The notes under the pieces are model-generated. The model did no database searches, had not been told where the DNA came from, and saw only the letters and a program-made list of their open reading frames with translations. The position numbers and the translations under genes are program-made. From Shewanella violacea DSS12 (GTDB lineage: Bacteria; Pseudomonadota; Gammaproteobacteria; Enterobacterales; Shewanellaceae), in NCBI RefSeq assembly GCF_000091325.1, contig NC_014012.1, forward strand, positions 310,001 to 374,000: DNA of 64,000 nt, written 5' to 3'. Shown here in pieces: positions 10,873 through 21,854 of this stretch (position 1 is the stretch's first letter; each line of letters begins with the position of its first letter).

Positions 10873-13095
10873 ATGATACGTTTATTGACCTTATTTCTTG
10901 TGCTAACTTTCAGTTTTTCGGCATTAGCCGATGAGGTGCGCCCTAAGATCGGCCTGGTACTCAGTGGTGGTGGAGCCAAAGGTGCCGCACATATTGGTGT
11001 GCTTAAAATATTGGAACAAAATCGCATCCCAGTTGATTATATTGCCGGAACCAGCATAGGCGCCTATGTCGCTGGCATGTATGCCTTAGGCTACAGTGCT
11101 ACTGAGATTGAGAAAATCATGCTCAATGAGAACTGGTCAGACGGTTACTCAGACACTATTCCCAGACAGGCGTTGAGTTACCGCGATAAGAGGCAGAGAG
11201 ATAGGTTTAATATTCCTCTGAACTTAGGGTACAGCGACGAAGAGGTTAAGTTACCTAATGGCTTGTTACGCGGACAGACAATGTCACAATTGCTGCAAAG
11301 ATCAACTGATCTAGTGCATCAATTTGGTCATTTCGATGAGCTCGCCATTCCCTATCGAGCCGTGGCTACGGATCTGGAGACGAGTCAAGCTGTGGTTATC
11401 AGCAATGGCAGCATAGTTAAGGCCATGCAAGCCTCGGCGACTGTGCCCGGCGCCCTGCAGCCTGTGGAGTATGAAGGCAAATTGCTGATCGATGGGGGTA
11501 TAGGTAACAATATGCCTGTGGATGTGGTCAAAGCAATGGGAGCAGACATCATCATAGCCGTAGATATAGGTTCGGCTCTGGTGAAGAAACAGGAGTTAAC
11601 CAGCACAATCGCCGTGCTCAATCAGCTCTCTACCATGCTCACTAATGCCAGTACCGAACGTCAGAAAGCGCTATTGACGAACGATGATATTCTTATCCGT
11701 CCCGATGTAGGAGAGATGAGTACTACAGATTTTACTATCATGCCAGAAGCCTTCTCACTGGGTGAAGAGGCGGCATTGAAGCACTTGATCAGTCTACAAG
11801 GTCTAAGTGTCAGCGAAGAGTCATATCTAGCCTATGTTGCTAGGAAGAAACGTTTGAGTCACCGATGGCTGGATGAACTCGATCATCCCATAGTTAATAT
11901 CGTATTTAACAATGATTCTAAAGTCAGTGAGTCTTTATTGAGGCAGGCTTTGGGGCTTAAAGAGGGGGAGGTTGTCTCCCAAGAACGACTGGCCAAAGGC
12001 ATTGCCGATGTCTATGCCCTAGACAAGTTTGAGCGCGTTAATGCCGAGTTTATCGATTCCGACCAAGGCCGAGTTTTGACCCTAAATACCCATGCAAAAT
12101 CTTGGGGGCCAAACTATTTTCAGTTGGGATTTAGCTGGGAAGATGATTTTACTTTAGATTCAGCTGTATCACTGGATCTGGCCTATACCCTAACAAATTT
12201 GACTCCCACGGGAGGAGAGTGGCGCAATGAAGTTAAGCTAGGATTCGAAAAGTTAATTTCGACCGAGTTTTACCAGCCTCTGGATTATGATCAGGCCTTC
12301 TATACTCGTGCCAAATTGGGCTATGAGATAAAGAACTGGGAACTCTTTGGTAAAAACTCCAACATACTCAAGATTACTCAGAATCAGTATCGTGCCGATG
12401 TGGGAATAGGCTACAACTATGTAAAAGAGGGAATACTTGAACTTGGTTTTACCGCCGAAACGGGTTTGCTAGAAAATGCATTATTTGTCAAAGATTTAGC
12501 CTATCACTCATATGGTGGTTATTTCAAATTTGGTTATGATGATCTGGATAGCATCAACTTCCCTACTTCGGGAAATCGGCTTACTTTAGATGTTTACTAC
12601 CGTAAAGAAGACAACCCTAACTTCAATTTCGACGAGTTAGGTGAGCTAGCCGAGAATTCTGTACAAGTTGAACTCGATTGGCGCGGCGCCTTGAGTGTGG
12701 GGAATCATGCATTTGTTGGTATCGCGTCATTAGCCACGGTAGCAAAGGACGCAGGAATTAGCGTGCATGTATCTCGACTGGGTGGCTTCCTCAACCTTTC
12801 CGGTTATCACAAAAACGCCCTTGTTGGGCCCCATAAGGTTTTCGGTGCCTTCGTCTATCAATATGATCTCGGTCGAGATGTGTTGGGTATGACAGATTAC
12901 CCCCTATATCTTGGCACCAGTATCGAGGCGGGTAATGTATGGCAGTTAAAGGATAATGTGGATCTGGATGACCTTATTTATTCCGGCAGCCTGTATTTTG
13001 GCACGGACACCAGCATGGGACCTGCGGCGCTGGGTTTTGGCTGGGCCGACAATGGAGAGACGTCAATCTTCCTGTTTCTAGGCAGGAACTGGTAA
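10873..13095 (+). CDS. Patatin-like phospholipase with C-terminal outer-membrane barrel (type Vd-like)
   Basis: 740 aa. Signal peptide (cleavage near ALA-D20), then a patatin lipase domain: oxyanion loop SGGGAKGAAHIGVL (31-44), nucleophile motif GTSIG (Ser61) and the catalytic dyad aspartate in DGGIGNNMP (Asp207). A POTRA-like segment (about 340-405) and a roughly 330-residue region of alternating aromatic/hydrophobic strands follow, ending in FLFLGRNW, typical of an outer-membrane barrel with a terminal aromatic residue. This is the PlpD/type Vd autotransporter architecture, in which the lipase is exported through its own barrel. Activity and substrate are inferred from the family. It is flanked by short gaps, with no obvious operon partner. 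Confidence 0.9.
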   Translation: MIRLLTLFLVLTFSFSALADEVRPKIGLVLSGGGAKGAAHIGVLKILEQNRIPVDYIAGTSIGAYVAGMYALGYSATEIEKIMLNENWSDGYSDTIPRQALSYRDKRQRDRFNIPLNLGYSDEEVKLPNGLLRGQTMSQLLQRSTDLVHQFGHFDELAIPYRAVATDLETSQAVVISNGSIVKAMQASATVPGALQPVEYEGKLLIDGGIGNNMPVDVVKAMGADIIIAVDIGSALVKKQELTSTIAVLNQLSTMLTNASTERQKALLTNDDILIRPDVGEMSTTDFTIMPEAFSLGEEAALKHLISLQGLSVSEESYLAYVARKKRLSHRWLDELDHPIVNIVFNNDSKVSESLLRQALGLKEGEVVSQERLAKGIADVYALDKFERVNAEFIDSDQGRVLTLNTHAKSWGPNYFQLGFSWEDDFTLDSAVSLDLAYTLTNLTPTGGEWRNEVKLGFEKLISTEFYQPLDYDQAFYTRAKLGYEIKNWELFGKNSNILKITQNQYRADVGIGYNYVKEGILELGFTAETGLLENALFVKDLAYHSYGGYFKFGYDDLDSINFPTSGNRLTLDVYYRKEDNPNFNFDELGELAENSVQVELDWRGALSVGNHAFVGIASLATVAKDAGISVHVSRLGGFLNLSGYHKNALVGPHKVFGAFVYQYDLGRDVLGMTDYPLYLGTSIEAGNVWQLKDNVDLDDLIYSGSLYFGTDTSMGPAALGFGWADNGETSIFLFLGRNW

Positions 13096-13237
13096 ATAAG
13101 TGACCTTGATTAGCTGAATTAATAGAAAGTTACAAATATTGGCTACTGTGTTAAATCCCATGGTGATAGGGTGTCGTGGGAAATTTATAGCAGGCTTGAA
13201 GATAGCAGGCCGCTACAAGAATAAATCGGGGATTAAA

Positions 13238-15289
13238 ATGAACAGAGTAAGTAAATTGGCACTAGGCATAGCATTAAGCTTAGGCCTGGCAGCATGTAGT
13301 AACGAAACTACGACACCTGTAGTACAACAAATCGAAAAAGTGTCAGGTGTTGAGAAGGTAAATTTCGATAGCTCGGTTCGTCACCAAGACGACTTCTACT
13401 ATAGCGTTAACGGCCATTGGCTCGCCAACACTCCTATACCAGCGGATAAATCTAACTATGGTGCCTTCTCTGTACTCTATGAACGAAGTCAGAATGCGCT
13501 GAAGAAAATTATTGATGAGACTGCGGCTAAGCCAAATAAAGCCGAGGGTTCCAGTGAGCAGAAAGTCGGTGACTTTTATGCCAGTTACATGAATACCGAT
13601 ATCATAGAAAAACTAGGGTTCAGCCCTTTAAGCGATCAGCTAGGGGATATCGCCCAGGCAAAAGATCATCAGGATATCGCCAGCCTTATGGGAAGCTTGC
13701 TTGTTAGCGGCGTGCAAATTCCTTTCGGTTTCTACGTCAACAATGATGCTAAAAATTCGACTCAGTATGCTGTCTATCTGCATCAGTCGGGTCTGACCCT
13801 GCCGGATCGTGATTATTATCTTAAAGATGATGACAAATTTGTTGCCAATCGAGCCGCCTTGAATACTTATGTTGCCGACATCATGACCCAAGCTGGCAGT
13901 AAAAATTCTGAGCGAGTCGCAGACAGTGTCGCTAAAATTGAGACGTTTATAGCTCAGAGCCAGTGGAGTCGTGTCGAGTCCCGTGATGCCAATAATAGCT
14001 ATAACAAGATGGATAGAGCCGAGTTACAGGCTAAGGTCACTAACTTCGATTTCGTTCAATTTTCCGCTAGTGCCGATATAGATAAGGTTACCGAGGTGAT
14101 CGTGCGTCAACCTTCCTATTTCGAGAAGTTCGGTGCTAAGTTCACTCAGTTCTCTGTGGCCCAGTGGCAAGACTATCTGGCTTTCCATCTGGTGGACAGC
14201 TATGCCGAACTCCTGAGTAAAAACTTCGTCGATCTCCACTTCGATTTCCATAGCAAAACCTTGATGGGCATCGAAGAGCAGAAGCCGCGCTGGAAGATGG
14301 CTGTGGATGCATCGGATCAGGTGATCGGTGAGCTTGTAGGCAAAGAGTATGTTAAGCAGTACTTTAAGCCTGAAGCGAAACAGAGAATGGAAGGTTTGAT
14401 CCAAGCCTTGATTAAAGGCTTCGAGGTCAGCATAGATGAAATCGAATGGATGACGCCTGAGACTAAGGTTGCCGCCCAAGAGAAGCTAGCTAAATTTACC
14501 TATAAGATAGGTTATCCGGAGAAGTGGAAAGACTACACAGATCTTAAGATAACAGCGGATCACTTGGTGGGTAACTATCAAGCTTATGCCAAGTTCGAAT
14601 ATAAGACCATGCTGGATAAACTTGGTAAGCCTATCGATCGCACTGAGTGGCATATGACACCTCAGACGGTAAATGCTTACTATAATCCTGTGATGAATGA
14701 AATTGTGTTCCCCGCGGCTATTCTTCAGCCTCCTTTCTTTAATATGGGAGCCGATGATGCGGTGAATTTCGGTGGCATAGGTGCGGTTATCGGTCATGAG
14801 ATTAGTCATGGTTTCGATGACCAAGGCGCTAAGTATGATGGTGACGGCAATTTGAGAGACTGGTGGACCGATGCCGATCGCGCCGAGTTCCAAAAGCGTG
14901 GTGCTCAGCTATCGGCTCAGTATGCGGGCTATGAGGCACTGCCGGGGAAACACGTTAATGGTGATTTGACTCTAGGTGAGAATATTGGCGATCTGGGCGG
15001 TTTGACCGTTGCGGCTCGTGCTTATCATCTGAGCCTTAATGGCAAACCATCACCGGTTATCGATGGCTTGACTGGCGAGCAGCGTCTGTTTATTGGTTGG
15101 TCTCAGGTATGGCGTCGTAATTATCGTGATGAGGAGCTGGGTCGTCGCCTGATGACAGATTCCCATTCCCCGAGTCATTTCCGCGCCATGGGTACTCCGC
15201 GTAACATACCCGCCTTCTATCAGGCCTTCGACGTGAAAGAGGGCGATAAGATGTTTTTAGCTCCGGAAGATCGCGTCAAGATCTGGTAA
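13238..15289 (+). CDS. M13-family zinc metallopeptidase lipoprotein (PepO-like)
   Basis: 683-aa neprilysin/PepO-family oligopeptidase. The ATG at 13238 was chosen because it gives a proper lipoprotein signal ending in LGLAAC and has GGGGA upstream; the open frame extends upstream to a TTG at 13139, but that extension has no signal or homology. Zinc-binding HEISH lies at about 520-524 with the third ligand in GENIGDLGG (Glu581), and NAYYNPVMNEIVFPA matches the substrate-binding region of M13 enzymes. The mature protein is expected to be lipid-anchored in the periplasm. The substrate is unknown. A terminator follows. Confidence 0.93.
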   Translation: MNRVSKLALGIALSLGLAACSNETTTPVVQQIEKVSGVEKVNFDSSVRHQDDFYYSVNGHWLANTPIPADKSNYGAFSVLYERSQNALKKIIDETAAKPNKAEGSSEQKVGDFYASYMNTDIIEKLGFSPLSDQLGDIAQAKDHQDIASLMGSLLVSGVQIPFGFYVNNDAKNSTQYAVYLHQSGLTLPDRDYYLKDDDKFVANRAALNTYVADIMTQAGSKNSERVADSVAKIETFIAQSQWSRVESRDANNSYNKMDRAELQAKVTNFDFVQFSASADIDKVTEVIVRQPSYFEKFGAKFTQFSVAQWQDYLAFHLVDSYAELLSKNFVDLHFDFHSKTLMGIEEQKPRWKMAVDASDQVIGELVGKEYVKQYFKPEAKQRMEGLIQALIKGFEVSIDEIEWMTPETKVAAQEKLAKFTYKIGYPEKWKDYTDLKITADHLVGNYQAYAKFEYKTMLDKLGKPIDRTEWHMTPQTVNAYYNPVMNEIVFPAAILQPPFFNMGADDAVNFGGIGAVIGHEISHGFDDQGAKYDGDGNLRDWWTDADRAEFQKRGAQLSAQYAGYEALPGKHVNGDLTLGENIGDLGGLTVAARAYHLSLNGKPSPVIDGLTGEQRLFIGWSQVWRRNYRDEELGRRLMTDSHSPSHFRAMGTPRNIPAFYQAFDVKEGDKMFLAPEDRVKIW

Positions 15290-15319
15290 TTAGAGCAGTA
15301 AACTAATAGAAATTAGACC

Positions 15320-15347
15320 AAGCCCATCTTTTTAGATGGGCTTTTTA
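15320..15347 (+). terminator. Rho-independent terminator after the M13 peptidase
   Basis: AGCCCATCT / AGATGGGCT stem with a short T loop and a T run, 30 bp after the stop codon. Confidence 0.92.
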
Positions 15348-15367
15348 TTGGAGCTTTGGTCAATTTG

Positions 15368-16068
<701 letters not shown>

Positions 16069-16484
16069 ATAGCTCCAATATATTCATTATAACTAGCGTG
16101 AATAGTACTCCTGTTTTTCGTCAGTTTCTTGAGAACTTACCTATAATTTATTTAGAGATATTTGCCATAAACCCCTATTTACAAGTATGTATAACAAGGT
16201 TTTATTTAACTTTAATTGCTATTATTCAATACGTTACCTATTAAGTAATAGCTTGTGATTATGTTATTTGTGGTATTTATAGATTAACTAGAATAAAAGC
16301 CTTTAAAAAAGTAAGGTTAATAGCTAAAGTGGTACTCGATAGGAATGTGATCTGGTTCAAACTTTTGTCGAGCTATAGTATAATCATCAGCAGAAAAACG
16401 CTTGAGCCTGCAGGACTGTTAGCTTTCAATACTAGGAAGTACAGTTTTGTTGTTAGAACGCCAAATAACAAGAGGAATGTTGCC
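16069..16484. other. Intergenic control region between the HAD gene and acnB
   Basis: 416 bp, AT-rich, between divergent genes, so it must hold promoters for both. The acnB frame is open back to 16329 but that stretch does not resemble aconitase. No clear operator or paired -35/-10 boxes stood out. Confidence 0.6.
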
Positions 16485-19082
16485 GTGCTAGAAGCATATC
16501 GTAAACACGTCGCAGAACGTGCTTCAGAGGGCGTAGTCCCTAAGCCATTAGATGCCCATCAAGTGGCCGAGTTAGTTGAAGTCGTTAAGAACCCACCTGC
16601 AGGAGAAGAGGCGTTTATCCTCGACCTGCTAGAGAATAGAATTCCACCAGGAGTAGATGAAGCCGCCTATGTTAAAGCGGGTTTCCTGGATGCTGTGGCC
16701 ACCGGTGAAGTTACATCGCCAATTCTAACCTCGGCGCATGCCGTTGAACTGCTTGGCACCATGCAGGGCGGCTATAACATAGATCCCTTGATTGCTCAGT
16801 TGGATGTTACAGCTCAGGCACCACTGGCTGTAAAAGCCTTATCAAAAACCTTATTGATGTTTGATTCTTTTCATGATGTGGTTGAGAAGATGCAAGCAGG
16901 CAATGAATTTGCTAAGCAGGTCGTTCATGCATGGGCCGATGCCGATTGGTTCCTCAATCGTCCTAAGCTTGCTGAGAAGATCTCTCTCACCGTGTTTAAA
17001 GTAACAGGTGAAACGAACACAGATGACTTGTCTCCGGCTCCCGATGCCTGGTCTCGCCCTGATATTCCTTTGCATGCGTTAGCTATGCTAAAGAATGCTC
17101 GTGACGGTATCGTACCGGATGAGGCTGGCACTCTCGGACCTATCAAAGAAATTGAACAACTTAAGACTAAAGGTTTCCCACTCGTCTATGTTGGTGATGT
17201 TGTTGGTACGGGTTCTTCACGTAAGTCGGCAACGAACTCAGTGCTTTGGTTCATGGGTGATGATATCCCTAATGTACCTAACAAGCGCGGTGGTGGTTTC
17301 TGTCTCGGTGGTAAAATTGCTCCTATCTTCTTCAATACCATGGAAGATGCTGGTGCTCTACCGATCGAACTCGATGTGACCAAGATGGACATGGGCGATG
17401 TTATCGATATCTACCCATACCAAGGCATAGTTAAGCGTCACGATAGCGATGAAGTTATCTCAGAGTTTAGCCTGAAGACAGCAGTCTTGATGGATGAAGT
17501 TCGTGCCGGTGGCCGTATTCCATTGATCATCGGACGTGGTCTTACCGCTCGTGCTCGCGCAGTGCTTAAGCTCGAGGATTCAAAGGTCTTCGTATTGCCA
17601 AAAGATGTGGCCGATACGGGCAAAGGTTATACCCTTGCTCAGAAAATGGTTGGTAAAGCCTGTGGTGTTACCGGTATTCGTCCGGGCCAATACTGTGAGC
17701 CTAAGATGACTTCTGTGGGCTCGCAAGATACTACCGGTCCTATGACTCGTGATGAGCTTAAAGATCTGGCTTGTCTAGGTTTCAGTGCCGATCTGACTAT
17801 GCAATCATTCTGTCACACTGCGGCTTATCCTAAGCCTGTGGATGTGAACACTCACCATACGCTGCCTGATTTCATCATGAATCGTGGCGGTATATCACTG
17901 CGTCCAGGTGATGGAGTTATCCACTCTTGGTTAAACCGTATGTTATTGCCTGATACCGTAGGTACAGGTGGTGATTCACATACTCGTTTCCCAATTGGTA
18001 TCTCTTTCCCTGCGGGTTCCGGTCTAGTGGCTTTCGCCGCGGCGACAGGTGTTATGCCTCTGGATATGCCTGAATCTGTTTTGGTACGTTTCAAAGGTGA
18101 AATGCAACCGGGTATCACACTACGTGATCTGGTACACGCTATTCCACTTAAAGCTATCGACATGGGTCTCTTGACCGTAGAGAAGCAAGGTAAGGTTAAC
18201 TTCTTCTCTGGCCGAGTGCTTGAGATTGAAGGCCTAGAAAGCTTAAAGGTTGAGCAGGCATTTGAATTGTCAGATGCGTCAGCCGAGCGTAGTGCTGCAG
18301 GTTGTAGCATCAAGCTGGATAAAGAGCCTATCATCGAATATCTAAACTCCAACATAGTCATGTTGAAGTGGATGATTGCCGAAGGTTATGGCGATCGTCG
18401 TACCATCGAGCGTCGTATTATCGCGATGCAAGATTGGTTAGCTAACCCAGAGTTACTGGAAGCCGATGCCGATGCCGAATATGCGGCAGTTATCGAAATC
18501 GATTTGAGTGATATTAAAGAGCCTATTCTTTGTGCTCCAAACGATCCCGATGATGCGGTACTGCTATCAGATGTTAAGGACACCAAGATTGACGAAGTCT
18601 TCGTCGGTTCTTGTATGACTAACATAGGTCACTTCCGTGCCACGGGTAAGATGCTGGATAAGTTTGCTACGACCTTGCCGACACGTTTATGGATCGCACC
18701 ACCGACTAAGATGGATCGTGACCAACTTACCGAAGAAGGCTACTACGCCATATTCGGTCGTGTAGGCGCTCGCATCGAGATCCCTGGTTGTTCTCTATGT
18801 ATGGGTAACCAGGCACGTGTTGCCGAAGGTGCGACTGTGGTCTCTACTTCAACGCGTAACTTCCCTAACCGTCTAGGTACAGGTGCTAATGTTTACTTGG
18901 CTTCTGCCGAGCTAGCTGCAGTTGCGGCTCTGCTGGGTCGTCTGCCTTCTGCCGATGAATATCAGACTTATGCGAAAGAGTTGGACGCGACTGCGGCCGA
19001 TACCTATCGTTACCTGAATTTCGATAAGATGCAGTCTTATACTGAAAAAGCGGCTGAGGTTATCTTCCAGTCGGCAGTATAA
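16485..19082 (+). CDS. acnB: Aconitate hydratase B
   Basis: Bifunctional TCA-cycle aconitase B / 2-methylisocitrate dehydratase. A GTG at 16485 ([13 protein letters not shown]...) is the start: it has AGAGGA eight bases upstream, it aligns with the known N-terminus of E. coli AcnB, and it gives exactly 865 aa, the E. coli length. An upstream in-frame extension is rejected. The 4Fe-4S ligands are Cys710 in [12 protein letters not shown] and the CSLCMGN pair (about 769 and 772). The N-terminal HEAT-like domain and the [12 protein letters not shown] swivel-domain loop are present. In other bacteria apo-AcnB also binds mRNA. Two hairpins follow the stop codon. Confidence 0.98.
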   Translation: MLEAYRKHVAERASEGVVPKPLDAHQVAELVEVVKNPPAGEEAFILDLLENRIPPGVDEAAYVKAGFLDAVATGEVTSPILTSAHAVELLGTMQGGYNIDPLIAQLDVTAQAPLAVKALSKTLLMFDSFHDVVEKMQAGNEFAKQVVHAWADADWFLNRPKLAEKISLTVFKVTGETNTDDLSPAPDAWSRPDIPLHALAMLKNARDGIVPDEAGTLGPIKEIEQLKTKGFPLVYVGDVVGTGSSRKSATNSVLWFMGDDIPNVPNKRGGGFCLGGKIAPIFFNTMEDAGALPIELDVTKMDMGDVIDIYPYQGIVKRHDSDEVISEFSLKTAVLMDEVRAGGRIPLIIGRGLTARARAVLKLEDSKVFVLPKDVADTGKGYTLAQKMVGKACGVTGIRPGQYCEPKMTSVGSQDTTGPMTRDELKDLACLGFSADLTMQSFCHTAAYPKPVDVNTHHTLPDFIMNRGGISLRPGDGVIHSWLNRMLLPDTVGTGGDSHTRFPIGISFPAGSGLVAFAAATGVMPLDMPESVLVRFKGEMQPGITLRDLVHAIPLKAIDMGLLTVEKQGKVNFFSGRVLEIEGLESLKVEQAFELSDASAERSAAGCSIKLDKEPIIEYLNSNIVMLKWMIAEGYGDRRTIERRIIAMQDWLANPELLEADADAEYAAVIEIDLSDIKEPILCAPNDPDDAVLLSDVKDTKIDEVFVGSCMTNIGHFRATGKMLDKFATTLPTRLWIAPPTKMDRDQLTEEGYYAIFGRVGARIEIPGCSLCMGNQARVAEGATVVSTSTRNFPNRLGTGANVYLASAELAAVAALLGRLPSADEYQTYAKELDATAADTYRYLNFDKMQSYTEKAAEVIFQSAV

Positions 19083-19095
19083 AGTCACAAAGACC

Positions 19096-19118
19096 TTAGT
19101 GCTCTGTGAGCACTAAGC
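19096..19118 (+). other. Hairpin after acnB without U tract
   Basis: Perfect 10-bp stem CTTAGTGCTC / GAGCACTAAG with a TGT loop, 13 bp after the acnB stop and just before the true terminator. It may protect the 3' end or be a decayed terminator. Confidence 0.6.
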
Positions 19119-19125
19119 TGAAACA

Positions 19126-19164
19126 AAAAAGCTAGATTCATAAATATGAATCTAGCTTTTTTTA
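19126..19164 (+). terminator. Rho-independent terminator after acnB
   Basis: Near-perfect long inverted repeat AGCTAGATTCATA / TATGAATCTAGCT flanked by A and T runs. The symmetric A/T flanks mean it could also stop transcription coming from the minus-strand side, although the convergent gene ends at 19188. Confidence 0.93.
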
Positions 19165-19187
19165 TGTGTGCTGTTTTGACTTAAAAC

Positions 19188-19583
19188 TTAATTATGATAC
19201 TTAACCAGCATATCGATTAATGGCTCACGGCTGGCTTTCTCTGTTTTTAATCTGGTGAGATATTGCGCCCACAAATCGGCCTGATGTGTGGCGAGATCGT
19301 ATAGTACCTTCCATGAGAATAAACCCGTGTCATGACCATCGTCGAAGCTTATCTTGACCGCGTAGTTCCCCACAGGATCCAGAGCCTTTATATTGACGTT
19401 CTTCTTGTGGGTGACGAGTACAGGGTTACCGTGGCCATGGACTTCCGCCGAAGGGGAATAGACACGCAAGATCTCGCAGCTAAGTTGAAAGGTTTTACCG
19501 TCATCGAAGGTTACCTCTAGCAGGCGAGATTTTCTTTTAAGCTTGAGGGCTGTAACGACCGGATTATAGTCTGGGGAAGTCAT
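19188..19583 (-). CDS. DUF971-domain protein
   Basis: 131 aa. It matches the DUF971 / gamma-butyrobetaine-hydroxylase-like N-terminal family by its core: LKRKSRLLEVTFDDG, LSCEILRVYSPSAEV, HGHGNPVLV and SFDDGHDTGLFSWKVL. In gammaproteobacteria such short stand-alone proteins are commonly found beside hslVU, as here. Their role is not established; Fe-S or metal-related functions have been proposed for fused relatives, and none is claimed here. The gene is 128 bp from hslU on the same strand, with a hairpin between, so co-transcription with hslVU is possible but partly attenuated. Confidence 0.88.
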   Translation of the reverse strand: MTSPDYNPVVTALKLKRKSRLLEVTFDDGKTFQLSCEILRVYSPSAEVHGHGNPVLVTHKKNVNIKALDPVGNYAVKISFDDGHDTGLFSWKVLYDLATHQADLWAQYLTRLKTEKASREPLIDMLVKYHN

Positions 19584-19674
19584 AATATTGGCCTGTGGTG
19601 TAAAAATTCAGGTTTGGAACTAAAGTCTAGAACATAAGTTAAAAATTTATGTGACGCACCTATATTACTAAATC

Positions 19675-19703
19675 AGGACCTAGGTTTGAGTGCCTAGGTC
19701 CTA
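19675..19703 (-). terminator. Hairpin downstream of hslU (weak terminator)
   Basis: Inverted repeat AGGACCTAGG / CCTAGGTCCT with an 8-bp loop, just past the hslU stop on the minus strand. It lacks a convincing U tract, so termination may be incomplete and allow read-through into the DUF971 gene. Confidence 0.45.
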
Positions 19704-19711
19704 TAATCGCA

Positions 19712-21037
19712 TTATAGAATAAAGCGACTTAGATCTTCATCTTGTACCAGCTCATCGAGATGGTCTTTGACGTATTTGGCATCGATCACCGACTCAGTGC
19801 CGGATTTATCGGAGGCGCCGTAGGATAGCTCTTCCATCAAGCGTTCCATCACAGTATGCAATCGGCGAGCACCGATATTCTCTGTGCGCTCGTTGACCTG
19901 CCATGCAGCCTGGGCAATAGCTTCGATACCGTCTACGGTAAATTCTATTTTTACGCCTTCGGTTGCCATCAAGGCAACGTATTGCTCTGTCAATGATGCG
20001 TGTGGCTCGGTTAAGATGCGCTTAAAGTCATCGGCTGTCAGAGCTTGTAGTTCGACACGAATTGGCAGGCGTCCCTGAAGCTCAGGGATAAGATCCGATG
20101 GCTTAGACATCTGGAAAGCACCTGAGGCGATAAACAGGATATGGTCGGTTTTAACCATGCCGTGCTTGGTATTAACCGTACAACCTTCGACGAGAGGCAG
20201 TAAATCACGCTGTACACCTTCCCGTGAGACATCTGGGCCTGTGCTTTCACCGCGTCTACAGATCTTATCGATCTCATCGAGGAAGACGATACCGTGCTGC
20301 TCAACCAGTTCGATAGCCTGTTCTTTCATATCTTCTTGGTTGACGAGTTTAGCCGCTTCCTCTTCGATCATCAGCTTGTAGGCTTCCTTGATCGGCATCT
20401 TACGACGCTTACTGGCACCGGGTCCCATATTTTGGAACATGCTCTGGAGTTGGTTAGTCATCTCTTCCATACCTGGAGGTGACATGATCTCTATGCCGGT
20501 CTGAGGTGCGGAGACATCTATCTCTATCTCTTTATCGTCCAGTTGTCCCTCACGCAGCTTCTTGCGGAAGATTTGACGAGTACCTGAGTCATCTGGCTTC
20601 TCATTGTCCCAATCTTCTTTAGGCTTAGGCAGCAAAGCATCAAGAATCCGCTCCTCGGCGGCTTCTTCGGCTTTGACTTTAGATTTCTTCATGTGCTCTT
20701 CACGAGTCAGCTTAACGGCTGAATCGGTAAGATCACGGATGATCTGTTCAACTTCTTTACCCACATAGCCCACTTCGGTGAACTTGGTGGCTTCAACCTT
20801 GATAAAAGGTGCCTTTGCCAGTTTAGCCAGACGACGAGCAATTTCGGTTTTACCGACACCAGTCGGGCCGATCATCAAGATGTTTTTTGGCGTCACTTCT
20901 TGACGTAGATCGGGATCGAGTTGCATACGACGCCAGCGGTTACGCAGGGCGATGGCCACTGCGCGCTTGGCATTCTGTTGGCCTATGATGTGACTGTCTA
21001 ACTCATGGACAATCTCACGTGGAGTCATTTCAGACAT
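19712..21037 (-). CDS. hslU: HslU ATPase subunit of the HslVU protease
   Basis: AAA+ unfoldase (ClpY) that feeds substrates to the HslV peptidase in the cytoplasm. The 441-aa protein has the N-terminal SEMTPREIV signature, Walker A GPTGVGKT (57-64), a Glu/Lys-rich intermediate domain (about 110-230), Walker [10 protein letters not shown] (about 247-255) and sensor residues in [14 protein letters not shown]. The C-terminus is DLSRFIL, matching the conserved HslU tail that inserts into HslV. GAGGAAAATAT precedes the ATG. It is 77 bp downstream of hslV, and the two share the heat-shock promoter. Confidence 0.98.
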   Translation of the reverse strand: MSEMTPREIVHELDSHIIGQQNAKRAVAIALRNRWRRMQLDPDLRQEVTPKNILMIGPTGVGKTEIARRLAKLAKAPFIKVEATKFTEVGYVGKEVEQIIRDLTDSAVKLTREEHMKKSKVKAEEAAEERILDALLPKPKEDWDNEKPDDSGTRQIFRKKLREGQLDDKEIEIDVSAPQTGIEIMSPPGMEEMTNQLQSMFQNMGPGASKRRKMPIKEAYKLMIEEEAAKLVNQEDMKEQAIELVEQHGIVFLDEIDKICRRGESTGPDVSREGVQRDLLPLVEGCTVNTKHGMVKTDHILFIASGAFQMSKPSDLIPELQGRLPIRVELQALTADDFKRILTEPHASLTEQYVALMATEGVKIEFTVDGIEAIAQAAWQVNERTENIGARRLHTVMERLMEELSYGASDKSGTESVIDAKYVKDHLDELVQDEDLSRFIL

Positions 21038-21114
21038 ATATTTTCCTCATGCATCTCAGCATTTGCTCTAGAGCTATTACTTGTTATTGGTTCTTGCAAG
21101 TAAGCGACTCGAGA

Positions 21115-21639
21115 TCAGTAATTTAATTCTTCGATAGTCTTGAACTGATTGGTGAATACGCAGATACCACCGGCGATAGTGAGTGACTTCTCAGCTATCT
21201 CAGTTGCTGTCAGTTCAGTATTCTCAAGCAGAGCCGTAGCCGCAGATTGGGCGAATGGTCCACCGGATCCGATAGCAATAAGATCGCCTTCTGGCTGTAT
21301 TACATCACCATTACCAGTGATGATCAGCGAGCACTCGCTATCGGCTACTGCCAAAAGAGCCTCTAATTTACGTAGCATCTTATCGCTACGCCAGTCTTTT
21401 GCCATCTCGACGGCGGCTTTCATCAGATGTCCCTGATGCATCTCTAACTTGGCTTCGAAGCGTTCGAATAGGGTAAAAGCATCTGCGGTACCACCAGCAA
21501 AACCTGCCAGGACCTTGTTGTGATATAGGCGACGAACTTTTCTGGCATTACCTTTCATCACGGTATTACCAAGTGATACTTGGCCATCTCCGGCGATGAC
21601 GACCTGGTTATTACGGCGAACTGATACGATTGTGGTCAC
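21115..21639 (-). CDS. hslV: HslV peptidase subunit of the HslVU protease
   Basis: Threonine peptidase (ClpQ), the bacterial proteasome-beta relative. The 174-aa protein begins MTTIVSVRR, so removal of Met exposes the Thr nucleophile. Lys/Arg-rich [23 protein letters not shown] and [13 protein letters not shown] are family blocks. Initiation is at GTG with AGAGGA upstream. It is slightly shorter at the C-terminus than the E. coli protein, ending EELNY. First gene of the hslVU operon; a sigma-32 promoter lies about 57 bp upstream. Confidence 0.98.
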   Translation of the reverse strand: MTTIVSVRRNNQVVIAGDGQVSLGNTVMKGNARKVRRLYHNKVLAGFAGGTADAFTLFERFEAKLEMHQGHLMKAAVEMAKDWRSDKMLRKLEALLAVADSECSLIITGNGDVIQPEGDLIAIGSGGPFAQSAATALLENTELTATEIAEKSLTIAGGICVFTNQFKTIEELNY

Positions 21640-21695
21640 TAATGAATCCTCTTCTCAAACTGATGCAGCAATGGCATCAGTGGGTGATAAAGAAT

Positions 21696-21724
21696 ATATG
21701 GGGGGGAGTGAGTGAAATATCAAG
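21696..21724 (-). promoter_or_regulatory. Sigma-32 heat-shock promoter of hslVU
   Basis: Read on the minus strand: CTTGAT (-35), a 15-bp spacer, then CCCCATAT (-10). This matches the RpoH consensus CTTGAA-N13..17-CCCCATnT at all but one base of the -35. It lies about 57 bp before the hslV start, the expected place, and hslVU is a classical RpoH operon. The -10 sits in a run of seven G:C pairs. Confidence 0.8.
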
Positions 21725-21802
21725 GATTAAGTATGGAAAAAGCAAAATAGCTTGTGAGTGGCTAAGGTGTCAGATTTGACTATTGGATCGTGTCATTTAA
21801 TT

Positions 21803-21834
21803 TGCCCGCAGTTAAGCTTCTACTCAACTACGGG
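21803..21834. other. Hairpin in the ftsN-hslV gap
   Basis: Imperfect inverted repeat GCCCGCAGTT / AACTACGGGC (one mismatch) just past the ftsN stop on the minus strand. There is no U tract on that strand, so it is either a weak terminator for argS-ftsN or an RNA stabiliser. Confidence 0.4.
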
Positions 21835-21854
21835 CTTGTTAGTATGACTAATTA

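Noticed and set aside
13139..13237. Upstream TTG start of the M13 peptidase
   Set aside because: The downstream ATG gives a proper lipoprotein signal peptide and ribosome site; the extension would bury the signal.
14024..14893. Two minus-strand frames inside the M13 peptidase gene
   Set aside because: They lie wholly antisense to a well-conserved enzyme and show no protein features of their own.
16329..16484. N-terminal extension of AcnB in the same open frame
   Set aside because: It does not resemble aconitase, while GTG 16485 has a good ribosome site and gives the exact family length.
17852..18361. 169-codon minus-strand frame inside acnB
   Set aside because: Shadow of the conserved acnB coding strand; no ribosome site or recognisable protein.
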